Shown here in pieces: positions 28,720-37,119 of a stretch of DNA of 64,000 bases (position 1 is the stretch's first letter; every line of letters begins with the position of its first letter). Both the position numbers and the translations under genes were made by a program. Below the pieces are notes generated by a model, which was given only the letters and a program-made list of their open reading frames with translations, ran no database searches and was not told where the DNA came from. Source of the DNA: Nodosilinea sp. LEGE 07088 (lineage in GTDB: Bacteria; Cyanobacteriota; Cyanobacteriia; Phormidesmidales; Phormidesmidaceae); the NCBI RefSeq assembly GCF_015207395.1, contig NZ_JADEWX010000015.1, positions 1 to 64,000 of the forward strand, written 5' to 3'.

Positions 28720-29352
28720 ATGCTAAAAGCTGCCATTATCCAGCCCGATCAGTCCTATACCTTTGCAGATTACTTTAAGCTCAACTTTGCTCCCCAGGAT
28801 ATTTTGGCGCACTTTGGCGTTTCGCTACAGCGGCAGTCGTTGACCCTACCTCGCTATGCTGGCCCCCTCAATCGCCTCAGCGATCTCAAAATGCGGATCG
28901 AAGAAAGTCTGCCTCGCCTGAGCTTAACCAGCGAAATGGCCCGCCGGGAGTTTTTAATTGCCCCGGTACTAACGGACGTGCTGCACTACACCGCTGCTAC
29001 GCTCAATGTCGAGTATCCGGTGGCGGTGAGCAACCAGCTCAAAGGATCGCTAGACTACCTGTTGCAAAATGGCACGACATTTCTGGTGGTTGAGGCGAAA
29101 AATGAGGATTTAGAGCGCGGCTTTGTGCAACTCGCGATCGCGCTGATTGCCCTTGAACAATGGATTGAGTCTGACCAAAGTATTTTACAAGGGGCAATTT
29201 CGACCGGTAACATTTGGCAGTTTGGGCAATTTGATCGCCACTCTCGCCAGGTCACCCAAGACCTCGATCTCTACCGGGTGCCCGCTGATCTAGAGGATCT
29301 CCTTCGGGTTTTAGTTAACATTCTCGAACCTAATGTAGCGCTGGCCAGATAG
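28720..29352 (+). CDS. PD-(D/E)XK nuclease-like protein downstream of the ligase
   Basis: 210 residues. The core has RREFLIAPVLTDVL (helix Glu), then LKGSLDYLLQ (Asp112) and FLVVEAKNEDL (Glu125, Lys127). This is the D-x12-E-x-K arrangement, followed by a helix FVQLAIALIALEQW. It resembles conserved, uncharacterised cyanobacterial proteins with restriction-endonuclease-like cores. It starts 13 bases after the ligase stop, so the two are probably co-transcribed. A joint repair role is inference; the pair could be coincidental. Confidence 0.7.
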   Translation: MLKAAIIQPDQSYTFADYFKLNFAPQDILAHFGVSLQRQSLTLPRYAGPLNRLSDLKMRIEESLPRLSLTSEMARREFLIAPVLTDVLHYTAATLNVEYPVAVSNQLKGSLDYLLQNGTTFLVVEAKNEDLERGFVQLAIALIALEQWIESDQSILQGAISTGNIWQFGQFDRHSRQVTQDLDLYRVPADLEDLLRVLVNILEPNVALAR

Positions 29353-29356
29353 CGGC

Positions 29357-30199
29357 TCAAGTTTTCTGCTCGACCACCAGGGTCAGGCTTACCCAGGTGC
29401 CCTGGGCGTTGTAGGTGCGAATCAGCCGCTGCCGCAGGGTAGGGGTAATCAGCCAGCCCACTTCAAGAAAAAACGGCTGCCCAGAGCGAATCTCGGTGGG
29501 GAAGGTGGCCGAGGCACCGTCGGGGAGGCGCAGCACCGTCACCGGTGGGCTCCCCTGGTCAAACTTCAAAGCATTGCCCACCGATCGCCCTTCGGACTGG
29601 ATGGCAGGGCTATTGCCGAAGGTGAGGGTTTGGGCGATCGCCCCAGGAGTTTCCCCAGGCCTTAGCTCCAGTCGGGTCGCCATGGTTTGAGGCGGCTGTA
29701 AGTCGGGGAATACGGTTTCTGCTTCCCCAACCCAGGTGCCGAGGAGCTGATCGACAGACAGCTCCGGGCGCGGGGTGGGCTCGGTGCCTTCCAGGTGTTC
29801 GCGAATCAGCGTCAGGCTGCCCAAGGTCGGCTGCTGCGGAAAGATCTGGGCGATGCGCAGCCGCTCGCTGCCGTGGATCAGGCCCAGTTCGGCCCCAAAT
29901 TCGCTCACCGGGCTGCGCTGAATTGACCCCTGGGAAAAGGCCCCGGTTTCACAAAACAGCACTCCCTTACCCAGTGAGCCATACTCCAGCACCGTTTCGC
30001 TAGGGGGCTGACCGGGGGGACACTTGCGAATTACCTGGCGCATAGTGTTGCCCTGGTTAAGGGGCAGCAGCGCCACCTCCGAGGGGATATCGTGCAACAA
30101 GGCTCCGCCGGTCGACAGGCTGGTGAACGACCCGACCCAGGTGCCCTGATTCTTGAGCAGGCGCGCCCATTGGGATGTGGGTGCTGACGCATTGGTCAT
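29357..30199 (-). CDS. DUF3598 family (lipocalin-like) protein
   Basis: About 280 residues from ATG 30199; a longer start at 30238 would overlap the moaB end. Residues 8-25 (WARLLKNQGTWVGSFTSL) are the typical DUF3598 opening. Two lipocalin-type barrels are suggested by the repeated pattern LLGTWVGEAETVFPD in the second half. Proteins with this fold occur widely in cyanobacteria, and related lipocalin folds bind bilins or pigments. No ligand can be named. It is the last gene of a likely psb28-moaB-DUF3598 unit. Confidence 0.82.
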   Translation of the reverse strand: MTNASAPTSQWARLLKNQGTWVGSFTSLSTGGALLHDIPSEVALLPLNQGNTMRQVIRKCPPGQPPSETVLEYGSLGKGVLFCETGAFSQGSIQRSPVSEFGAELGLIHGSERLRIAQIFPQQPTLGSLTLIREHLEGTEPTPRPELSVDQLLGTWVGEAETVFPDLQPPQTMATRLELRPGETPGAIAQTLTFGNSPAIQSEGRSVGNALKFDQGSPPVTVLRLPDGASATFPTEIRSGQPFFLEVGWLITPTLRQRLIRTYNAQGTWVSLTLVVEQKT

Positions 30200-30230
30200 G
30201 GTTTCAGGGGGTGTATGGCGGGATGTGGGC

Positions 30231-30722
30231 CTATCCACTCTGCATCAGGCTGACGAGGTGCGGTAGCTCTGGCAAGATTAAGGCGTTCATCGCCAGGGTC
30301 ACGGCTTTACTGGAGCCGGGCAACGAGAAAATCAGCGTCCCCTGGAAGACCCCAGCCACGGCGCGGGAGGCGATCGCCCGGGAGCCAATCTCTTGAAAGC
30401 TCAGCTGGCGAAAAATTTCGCCAAATCCCGGCAGCGTTTTCTCTAGCAGGTGGGCAACCGCATCGTAGGTCGTGTCGCGGGGAGCAATGCCGGTGCCGCC
30501 CGAGAGCATGATGCAGTCTACCTGGTCGGCCAGAGTTTGGCATAGCTCGGCGATGCGATCGGGCTCGTCGGGCACAATGCGATACTCAACCACCTGCTGC
30601 CCCGCTTCAGCCAACAGCGTTTGAATGATTTGCCCGCTGCGATCGCTCTCTACGGTGCGGGTATCGCTGACGGTGACTACTGCGCAGCGCACGGGCCGCG
30701 ACAGCGCCTGGGGATGGGCCAT
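30231..30722 (-). CDS. moaB: Molybdenum cofactor biosynthesis protein MoaB/Mog family
   Basis: 163 residues. The molybdopterin-binding motif GGTGIAPRDTTYDAV is intact, as are VVTVSDTRTVESDRSG and the C-terminal FSLPGSSKAV. MoaB/Mog proteins adenylylate molybdopterin before metal insertion or are close relatives of those that do. Cyanobacteria need the cofactor for nitrate reductase. It lies 13 bases after psb28 on the same strand. Distinguishing MoaB from Mog by sequence alone is not secure. Confidence 0.92.
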   Translation of the reverse strand: MAHPQALSRPVRCAVVTVSDTRTVESDRSGQIIQTLLAEAGQQVVEYRIVPDEPDRIAELCQTLADQVDCIMLSGGTGIAPRDTTYDAVAHLLEKTLPGFGEIFRQLSFQEIGSRAIASRAVAGVFQGTLIFSLPGSSKAVTLAMNALILPELPHLVSLMQSG

Positions 30723-30735
30723 GGCTAAAGGTGAC

Positions 30736-31071
30736 TCAACTCTTGGTAAAGCCCAGGCCGTTTTGCTCGGCGTAGCGATTCATAAAGCGCATAAAGCGAT
30801 CCCACTCGGCCTCGCTCTTCATCACGTAGGTAGCCTCGATGCCCGCCGGTTCGCCGTTGACAAACTTGCCGTTGACATCGCGGGTCGCCATCTCGCCCTC
30901 TTCGTCAACCAGGTACATGCCGGTTATTTCTACACCCTCTTCTCCAGACAACGCCTGGGGATGATCGAAGTAGAAGGTGGCGGTGCCGTCGGAGCCATCC
31001 TTGGCACGGGTGAGTCGTACATCGGGAATCACCGGCTCGGCTGTACCACGGGAAAATTGAATTTCGGCCAT
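30736..31071 (-). CDS. psb28: Photosystem II assembly protein Psb28
   Basis: 111 residues, full length. The family pattern is unmistakable: [19 protein letters not shown], then [20 protein letters not shown] and [19 protein letters not shown]. Psb28 binds transiently to CP47-containing photosystem II assembly intermediates on the cytoplasmic face of the thylakoid and protects them. It is the first gene of a likely three-gene unit with moaB and the DUF3598 gene. Confidence 0.97.
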   Translation of the reverse strand: MAEIQFSRGTAEPVIPDVRLTRAKDGSDGTATFYFDHPQALSGEEGVEITGMYLVDEEGEMATRDVNGKFVNGEPAGIEATYVMKSEAEWDRFMRFMNRYAEQNGLGFTKS

Positions 31072-31615
31072 AGGAAACGTCCTAACCTAGGGTTCTATTT
31101 GTAAAAATTTATTCTCTCACGTTACCGGGACTAGGGAAGGGTGAGCGTTCTCAAGTCTTTTAGGAGCTAGCTAACCCCCAAATGCCATCTCGGGCGGCCA
31201 TGACAGTAGGTGCGCCCACCCGTGTTTCAGTACAGCTTGAAAGGCGCGACGGATAAGCCCCTTCAACATAGGCTGAGCCGTAAACAGGTACCCCGCCGGT
31301 ATCAAATTGTGTAACGGACTGAGGGAGGGTGTTTGGCTGGTGTTTGACTGGTGTTTGACTACTGATGGGTGTCTGTGGGCAATAGCTTGCGCCACACCGC
31401 TCAAGGCGGCTGTTATTGACCGACGGCCAGCCTCAGCAGGTGCAGGTGGTGCACTATCTGAGTCAGGGGCAGTATGTGTGCTCTGGGGCGGGCACCTGCC
31501 AGGCGGGTTAGAAAGTGGACTTGTCCGCCGGAATATTCCCCATCTTTGTTGTTGGTACTTTTTGCAGATTCACTTCACATTTATCGTTTAACCGAACGTC
31601 ATCGGTCAGGTTTTT
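31072..31615. other. Non-coding or decayed region between psb28 and the ankyrin/GUN4 gene
   Basis: About 540 bases. The first part is the psb28 promoter region. A plus-strand frame ending near 31510 reads LTDGQPQQVQVVHYLSQGQY, then VCSGAGTCQAG and a stop, preceded in another frame by GNSLRHTAQGG. This looks like the end of a decayed secreted-protein gene, but I cannot name the family. TGTTTGACTGGTGTTTGACT at 31341-31360 is a short direct repeat. Confidence 0.35.
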
Positions 31616-34507
31616 ATGGGTTTGTTACCCCGATCGCGGGCTCGGTTCTCGTTTTCGCTGCAAGCCTATGCCGCCAGTCTACTGGTGGCGATGGGTGCGG
31701 TTTCTCCTTTGCCGCTGTGGGCACAGTCTTCGACAAGCGGCGATCGCTCTCCCTTTTGCCAGGTCGTTGAAGATCAAACCTCTCCCTATTTGGACGTCAC
31801 GGCCATCCGTGACGCCATTGAGCAGGGGGGCGATCTCAACCAGCTTTGCGATTTTTATGGACAACAGTGGCTGCCGCTGAATCTGTTGATTTCTAGCGAG
31901 AGTGACCTGATTGAACGGGCGATCGCCCAGGGCGCTGATGTCAACGGTCAGGATGGGGAAGGCAACACGCCGCTGCACTACATTCGCTACCACGGGGAGG
32001 CCGTGGCCCAGCTGTTGATTGATCGTGGCGCTAACGTCAACGCCAGAAATCACCAGGGCTCCACGCCTCTTCACAACATCTATGGCGACAAATCCCCAGA
32101 AGTAATGCAGCTCTTGCTCGACCACGGGGCTGACATCAATGCCAGCAACCAAGAGTACTTTACCCCCCTGCACCGGGCTACCGAAGAGACTATTGCCTGG
32201 CTGCTCGCAAATGGAGCAGACCTCAACGCCCGTACCAACCAAAACTGGACGCCGTTGCACTATGCCGTCACCGTGCCCGCCGTGGCGATACCGCTGATTG
32301 AAGCTGGTGCGGATCTCACGTTGCAAAACGCCTATGGTGCGCCGATTCATGGCAATAGCCTTGCCCCAGCGGTGTTGACGGCGATGCTAGACCAGGGTGT
32401 GAACGTCAACCTGACCAACCAGCAGGGAGAAACGCCCCTGCACCGACATCGGTTTAGCCCCGAACTGACTCGGATACTCATCGATCACGGCGCTGATGTC
32501 AATGCCCAAGATAACCAGGGCTGGACACCCCTGTTTGATGTCAATATTGACGTGGCGCGGCAGCTGGTAGCGGCGGGAGCCGATCTCACTGTGCAAGACC
32601 ACCAGGGGCGTACGGCGCTGCATCAGGCAGCGATCGAAGCAACCAGCTATTGGGGCACCGAGCTGACGGCGCTGTTTTTGAGCCAAGACTTGCCCGAGCC
32701 GCTCTATGCCGTGCGGGATAACAATGGCGAGACAGCGCTGGAGATTGCCCAGCGGCTGGGCAAGACAGAAATCGCCAACCTCCTACAGGTGGCTGAAGCA
32801 GCAGCGGGGAACGATCGGGCCGATGGACCCGCAGACGAGAATACGGCGGTTTTACGGCAGCTGCTCCGGGCTCAGAACTGGGCGGCGGCAGATCGAGAGA
32901 CCCGGCGACTGCTCGATCCTGCCTCAGTCCCGAACCAGGCGACTGAGGCTCCAGTGGTGACCCCAGCGCTAATTCGGGCCATCGATCAGGCGTGGCTGAC
33001 GGCCAGCGACGGGCGCTTTGGCCTGAGTGTGCAGCTGCGGCTGTGGCAGGCGGCCCAGGCGGCCCACCCCAACGACCGCGATGCGGCGGTAAATGATTTT
33101 CGCGATCGCGTTGGCTGGAAAATTCCGGATCCCCGCGAGGAACCCGATTTTATCAGCAGTGACTGGCGCAATGAGTCAGAGCTGACCTACTCGCTCCAGG
33201 CTCCCGAGGGGCACCTGCCCTGGGCTGGGGTCTCAGACGCGGTGGTGCAGGATCTGGCAACGCCCGGTCCTGGCGAGCACTGCGGCAGCTGCACCATTGA
33301 CGCGATGGCGCTGCGGGATAGTCGCTTTTATGGCCGCATTCCTGAGCTGATGGCGGCGGTGGCCACCGCAATGAACCCGCCCGCCGATGCATCCTGGCGA
33401 TCGCCCCAGGAGCGGTTTAGGCTTGACCTAACGGCGATATTTCAGACCGAACCGTATTGGGCTGATAGCATCTCCCCCCACGCGGTGGCGATTAGCCCCG
33501 ACAGTCAGCTAATCGCCGTGAGCAGCTCTACAAATGTTGCCGACTATGAGGCGACGTTAGCGCTGTGGAACCTGACGACAGGAACCCACCGCGTCACCCT
33601 GCTGCCAGTGGCTAGATTGCGGGCCGAGGCCCTGGCCTTTAGCGCCGACAGTCAAACCCTGTGGGCTAGGTTAAACAACGGTGACCTGGCCATCTGGGAT
33701 ACGGCGCGGGGCACGCTGATGAAGCAGTGGTCTGCCGACCAGTGGGGGGTGAGCGAAATCGTAACTAGCCGCGACGGCAACTATGTCTATACCGGCGGAA
33801 ATGGCACCGTCAAAATCTGGTCGCCCAGCGGTCAGCTTTACCGCACCCTGCGGCTGTCGGCTGGGGAAGTCAACCCCGGCCCGGTGCGATCGCTGCTGCT
33901 CAGCCCGGACGGTAGGCAACTGGCCGTGGCCACCGACCGCACGATTCAGCTTTGGGGCACCGAGGGTCGGCTGATTAAAGTCACCACCCAAATCACGGAT
34001 CAAACCGAGATTGTCTACGACGCCTTTTCCCTGGCAAACGGCATGGCCTTTAGCCCCGATAGCCGCTACTTTGCCACCCTCGATACCGACCGCAGCGTCA
34101 AGCTGTGGAATGCGGCTACCGGAGCGCGAGTGATTACCCTGCGAATGCCGGATCCCCCGCAGGCGCTGGCCTTCACCCAGGATGGTCAAACCCTGATCGT
34201 GCGAGACCATCAGCAGATGCTGATGTACTGGAACTTGCAGACCTATCAGCGCGATCGCACCCTCTCTGTCGACACTACGGACACCGAAGGCGCGATTTTT
34301 CTGGCGAGACCGATTATCCTTAGCCCCGACGGTCAAACCTTTGCAGTGCCGCTTCTGATGGCCTCGTTGGACGGTGCCATCGATCTTCGTCGGACCAGCG
34401 ATGGCGAGCGTCTAGCCGTCTTGCCAGGGAATACCCTGCAATTTAGCCCCGATAACCGCTGGCTGGTCACCGAGACCTATACTGCCCGAATTTGGTCACC
34501 CGAGTAG
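31616..34507 (+). CDS. Secreted ankyrin / GUN4-like / beta-propeller fusion protein
   Basis: 963 residues. A signal peptide (LQAYAASLLVAMGAVSPLPL, then WAQ) is followed by about ten ankyrin repeats (residues 45-395; DGEGNTPLHYIRYHGEAVAQ, LLLDHGADINASN). Residues about 407-590 resemble GUN4: VLRQLLRAQNWAAADRETRR, IDQAWLTASDGRFGLSVQLR and a late SLQAPEGHLPW. GUN4 normally binds porphyrins and stimulates magnesium chelatase in the cytoplasm. Residues 620-963 form a WD40-like propeller (VAISPDSQLIAV, VKIWSPSGQLYRTL, MAFSPDSRYFATL). Export of a GUN4-like module is unusual. The gene is followed after 21 bases by a second, broken GUN4-like gene. Confidence 0.82.
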   Translation: MGLLPRSRARFSFSLQAYAASLLVAMGAVSPLPLWAQSSTSGDRSPFCQVVEDQTSPYLDVTAIRDAIEQGGDLNQLCDFYGQQWLPLNLLISSESDLIERAIAQGADVNGQDGEGNTPLHYIRYHGEAVAQLLIDRGANVNARNHQGSTPLHNIYGDKSPEVMQLLLDHGADINASNQEYFTPLHRATEETIAWLLANGADLNARTNQNWTPLHYAVTVPAVAIPLIEAGADLTLQNAYGAPIHGNSLAPAVLTAMLDQGVNVNLTNQQGETPLHRHRFSPELTRILIDHGADVNAQDNQGWTPLFDVNIDVARQLVAAGADLTVQDHQGRTALHQAAIEATSYWGTELTALFLSQDLPEPLYAVRDNNGETALEIAQRLGKTEIANLLQVAEAAAGNDRADGPADENTAVLRQLLRAQNWAAADRETRRLLDPASVPNQATEAPVVTPALIRAIDQAWLTASDGRFGLSVQLRLWQAAQAAHPNDRDAAVNDFRDRVGWKIPDPREEPDFISSDWRNESELTYSLQAPEGHLPWAGVSDAVVQDLATPGPGEHCGSCTIDAMALRDSRFYGRIPELMAAVATAMNPPADASWRSPQERFRLDLTAIFQTEPYWADSISPHAVAISPDSQLIAVSSSTNVADYEATLALWNLTTGTHRVTLLPVARLRAEALAFSADSQTLWARLNNGDLAIWDTARGTLMKQWSADQWGVSEIVTSRDGNYVYTGGNGTVKIWSPSGQLYRTLRLSAGEVNPGPVRSLLLSPDGRQLAVATDRTIQLWGTEGRLIKVTTQITDQTEIVYDAFSLANGMAFSPDSRYFATLDTDRSVKLWNAATGARVITLRMPDPPQALAFTQDGQTLIVRDHQQMLMYWNLQTYQRDRTLSVDTTDTEGAIFLARPIILSPDGQTFAVPLLMASLDGAIDLRRTSDGERLAVLPGNTLQFSPDNRWLVTETYTARIWSPE

Positions 34508-34528
34508 GGTCGCGGGGTCAGCAGCAGC

Positions 34529-35271
34529 ATGCTCCACAGAATCTACTCAATTGGTCTCGGCATCCTGCTGATCGGTGGGCTGTACGCTTGTCAGATGCCT
34601 CGGTTTTTCGCAAGGGGAGGAGTTGACTACGGCCAACTGGAAGAGCAGCTTCAGGCGCAAAATTGGCAAGCCGCGGATGCTACAACCTTGCAGATGTTGC
34701 TGACGGTGAGCGATTCAAAGCCGCCTCCGAGCGCTGGGGAGAGACCGCCGACTGGGGCGGTGCCGGTCTGCCTCAGCGTCTAATCGATCTAGAGCAAGCC
34801 CTGGCCCAGCAGCGCTGGATTGATGCCGATCAGATCACGCAGATTTTGTTCGACCACTATCGCCAGGCCCACTGGGCCGAATTTGGCGAAAACGATAGCC
34901 ATCAACTGATTCCCTGCTATCTACCGACCGCTGTCGACGGTCTGTGGACGGACTATTCTCAAGGCCACTTTGGTCTCACGGCTCAAGCCAAAGTTTTAGC
35001 AGATCTGGAGCTGTTGCCGACCGAGGATCAACCCCCCAGCCCCCAACAAACGCTAAGCTTTTTTCAGGCAGTGAGCTGGCCAGAACGCCTGCCCGATCGG
35101 TCTGAAAATCCCTATCAACCGGCCTACGATTCAGTGTCACCGGAGCAAGTTCCCAAGGGACATTACCCGTACTACATGGGCTATAGTTTCTCAACCTACG
35201 GCTCGGGGTATAACACCAGCTGGCGGTGGTTTCTCGACCCAACCTGCGGTTTTAACTCGAAGGTCAGGTAA
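34529..35271 (+). pseudogene. GUN4-like lipoprotein gene with a -1 frameshift
   Basis: Frame one (from ATG 34529) has a lipoprotein signal (LGILLIGGLYAC) and then YGQLEEQLQAQNWQAADATT, a GUN4 opening like that of the upstream gene. It runs into a stop at 34783. The continuing homology moves to another frame: ERFKAASERW, DLEQALAQQRWIDADQITQI and YSQGHFGLTAQAKVL, the last matching GRFGLSVQ of GUN4, to the stop at 35271. The shift lies between 34663 and 34783, probably near 34705. No classic slippery heptamer is visible. It is either a recent pseudogene or a sequencing error. Confidence 0.75.
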
Positions 35272-35305
35272 TTTGCAAACGTCCATTAATTAGGCAAGGT
35301 TCGAC

Positions 35306-35334
35306 GTGGGGGCATTGCAGTGCAATGCCCCTAC
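35306..35334. repeat. Palindromic GTGGGGGCATTGCAGTGCAATGCCCCTAC repeat
   Basis: Perfect 11-bp arms (GGGGCATTGCA and TGCAATGCCCC) surround one G. It lies between convergent genes and could act as a weak terminator, but no T-run is present. It belongs to the GGGGC...GCCCCTAC family. Confidence 0.75.
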
Positions 35335-35347
35335 TGGTGCGATCGCC

Positions 35348-36220
35348 CTAGATTTGGCAGAGGATGGCGATCGCGCCAATGGTCTCATTCGTCACCTCCA
35401 GCTCCATCGTGCAGGCGGCTTCCGAGTTGGTGTACTGCCAGTAGTCTGCATCGGAGCGGGGCTCCACCAGCGGTGCCCCGTAGAGCCGTTCGGCTTCAGC
35501 GGCGGTAGCGCCGGGGCACAGACCCGACGGCGTGCAGTAGCTGGGGCTGACGCTGCGAATGTTCGAAATCGCCCCTTCGAAGAAGCTCATCGACATTCCC
35601 CGATACGTGAACCGGGTCGAAAAGGGGCTGACCTGGTCGATCTGATCGGGCTGACCGAGCTGGCCAATCACCTCAGCTTCTGTAGCCCCTGCCTCAACAC
35701 CCCCCAGCGAGAATTGATCAGATGCGATCGTGCCGATACTGCTGTAGGCCTGCCAGCCGTTGGCCGTGCAGATGCCGCCGCCCTCAGGCGCGCTGTCGCT
35801 GTGGCACCAGTAGTTTTCCCCGTCGAACACATGGCCAGGGTTGATGGTGGTGAGCTGGCTGGTAGGTCGCCACTCATATTCACCGCCTTCGTCGTAGTAA
35901 CGGTATTGATTGCCGCGCACTTCTAGCCCCTGGCCGGTGCCGCCCATCGCGTAGTAGCCCTCGGCAATGCGCGGGCGAACGGTATTTTGCTCCGGGGTCT
36001 GGGCGGGGCGGCTATCGCTTGATTCGAGCTCAGCGTCAGTTGGCGCAGGGGCCACGGCGGCGTCTGCGCCAACGGCGGCACTGGCCGCTGTCGGGCTGCT
36101 TGGCTGGCTGGTTGGGCTCTCAGCCGTGGCAGAGGGTTCACCACAACCATAGGCGGCGATCGTGAGCGCTGTGGTCAGCAGCAGGGTACTGAAGCGTCGG
36201 CAAAAGAGATTGGATTTCAT
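35348..36220 (-). CDS. Lipoprotein with C-terminal BamE/OmlA-like domain, paralogue 1
   Basis: 290 residues. The lipoprotein signal ends at IAAYGC. A long Ala/Ser/Pro-rich linker follows, then a small domain (residues 88-160; EGYYAMGGTGQGLEVRGNQY). The C-terminal 100 residues hold FSLGGVEAGATEAEVIGQLG, QPDQ, an FTYRGMSMSFFEG strand pair and YCTPSGLCPGATAAEAERLY. The G-x3-AEVIGQLGQP pattern recalls BamE/SmpA-type lipoprotein folds. The C-terminal domain is shared with the gene 66 bases upstream, so they arose by duplication. Function is unknown. Confidence 0.78.
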   Translation of the reverse strand: MKSNLFCRRFSTLLLTTALTIAAYGCGEPSATAESPTSQPSSPTAASAAVGADAAVAPAPTDAELESSDSRPAQTPEQNTVRPRIAEGYYAMGGTGQGLEVRGNQYRYYDEGGEYEWRPTSQLTTINPGHVFDGENYWCHSDSAPEGGGICTANGWQAYSSIGTIASDQFSLGGVEAGATEAEVIGQLGQPDQIDQVSPFSTRFTYRGMSMSFFEGAISNIRSVSPSYCTPSGLCPGATAAEAERLYGAPLVEPRSDADYWQYTNSEAACTMELEVTNETIGAIAILCQI

Positions 36221-36286
36221 AGTGCTTGAGGATGGGTCGAAAGGTGAAGGGGTAAAACCGGATCAGCGTGACAGAGGGATGCTTCA

Positions 36287-36898
36287 TCAAAGCTGGCATT
36301 CGACTGTGATGGCGTCGATGGCGTCGTTACCATCAACAGCGATTTTTAGCCAGCAGGTGCCGGGCTCAGATGGGTAATATTCCATATACTGCCCGTCTTC
36401 TCGGTCGGCTACGGTGGGGGTGCCGTATTGGGCGCGGGCGCGCTCAAAGGCCATGTTGGGGCAGATGCCGCTGGGGGTGCAGTAGGCTGAATTGGCGCTG
36501 GTGACTTCGATCACCCGCCCTTCGTAGAAGAAAACCGTAAGGTCGGTATATTCAAAGGTGCGATCGCCGAAATCTTCAACAATGGTTTCAGGCTGCCCTA
36601 ATCTGGCGATTACGGTGGCTTCATCATCGCCGGGATAAATGCCCCCGAGGGAAAGTTCGCTGGCCGATATCGCCAGATCCTCTACCGGCTGAGGCCGGGC
36701 AGTGAGGCCTGTTTCTGGCATGGCTTGAGACGATGTTCCGATGGGCGTTGCGGTAGATGTCGGGGTGTCTTCTAAGGCCCGATTGGATGGCGGTACAGAT
36801 GAGGCCTGGGTACAGGCCAGGGAGGCGATCGCAGCGCTACCCCCCAGCAGCGCCGCGGCAACCATGCAGATTCCGTAGCTGTAGTTTCTTCGCAGCAT
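36287..36898 (-). CDS. Lipoprotein with C-terminal BamE/OmlA-like domain, paralogue 2
   Basis: 203 residues. A signal with a lipobox-like ASLAC is followed by a disordered Ser/Thr/Pro stretch. The conserved domain has LSLGGIYPGDDEATVIARLG, QPET, DLTVFFYEGRVIEVTS and YCTPSGICPNMAFERARAQY. The two Cys of CTPSGxCP and the final Cys (TVECQL) match those of the neighbour (AILCQI), suggesting conserved disulfides. It lacks the extra middle domain of paralogue 1. Confidence 0.78.
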   Translation of the reverse strand: MLRRNYSYGICMVAAALLGGSAAIASLACTQASSVPPSNRALEDTPTSTATPIGTSSQAMPETGLTARPQPVEDLAISASELSLGGIYPGDDEATVIARLGQPETIVEDFGDRTFEYTDLTVFFYEGRVIEVTSANSAYCTPSGICPNMAFERARAQYGTPTVADREDGQYMEYYPSEPGTCWLKIAVDGNDAIDAITVECQL

Positions 36899-37119
36899 TT
36901 GTATATTTCAACCCGTTTGGGATAATTGCTTGGTTCGGCCAGCGATCCTCTCGCCCCAGTGCTGAGATGTCAGGGTTGAGAAGATCGCTTGACGCTGTGT
37001 ACTTTGGCAGATGCTATGGCGCGTGAAGGGATTGCCAGGACAGTTTAGATGATTGAATTCTAAGCACAGTGTGCTTTTCTTCGTTCTTCTGTCTTCTCTT
37101 TTCGTTCTTTAGCTGACGC

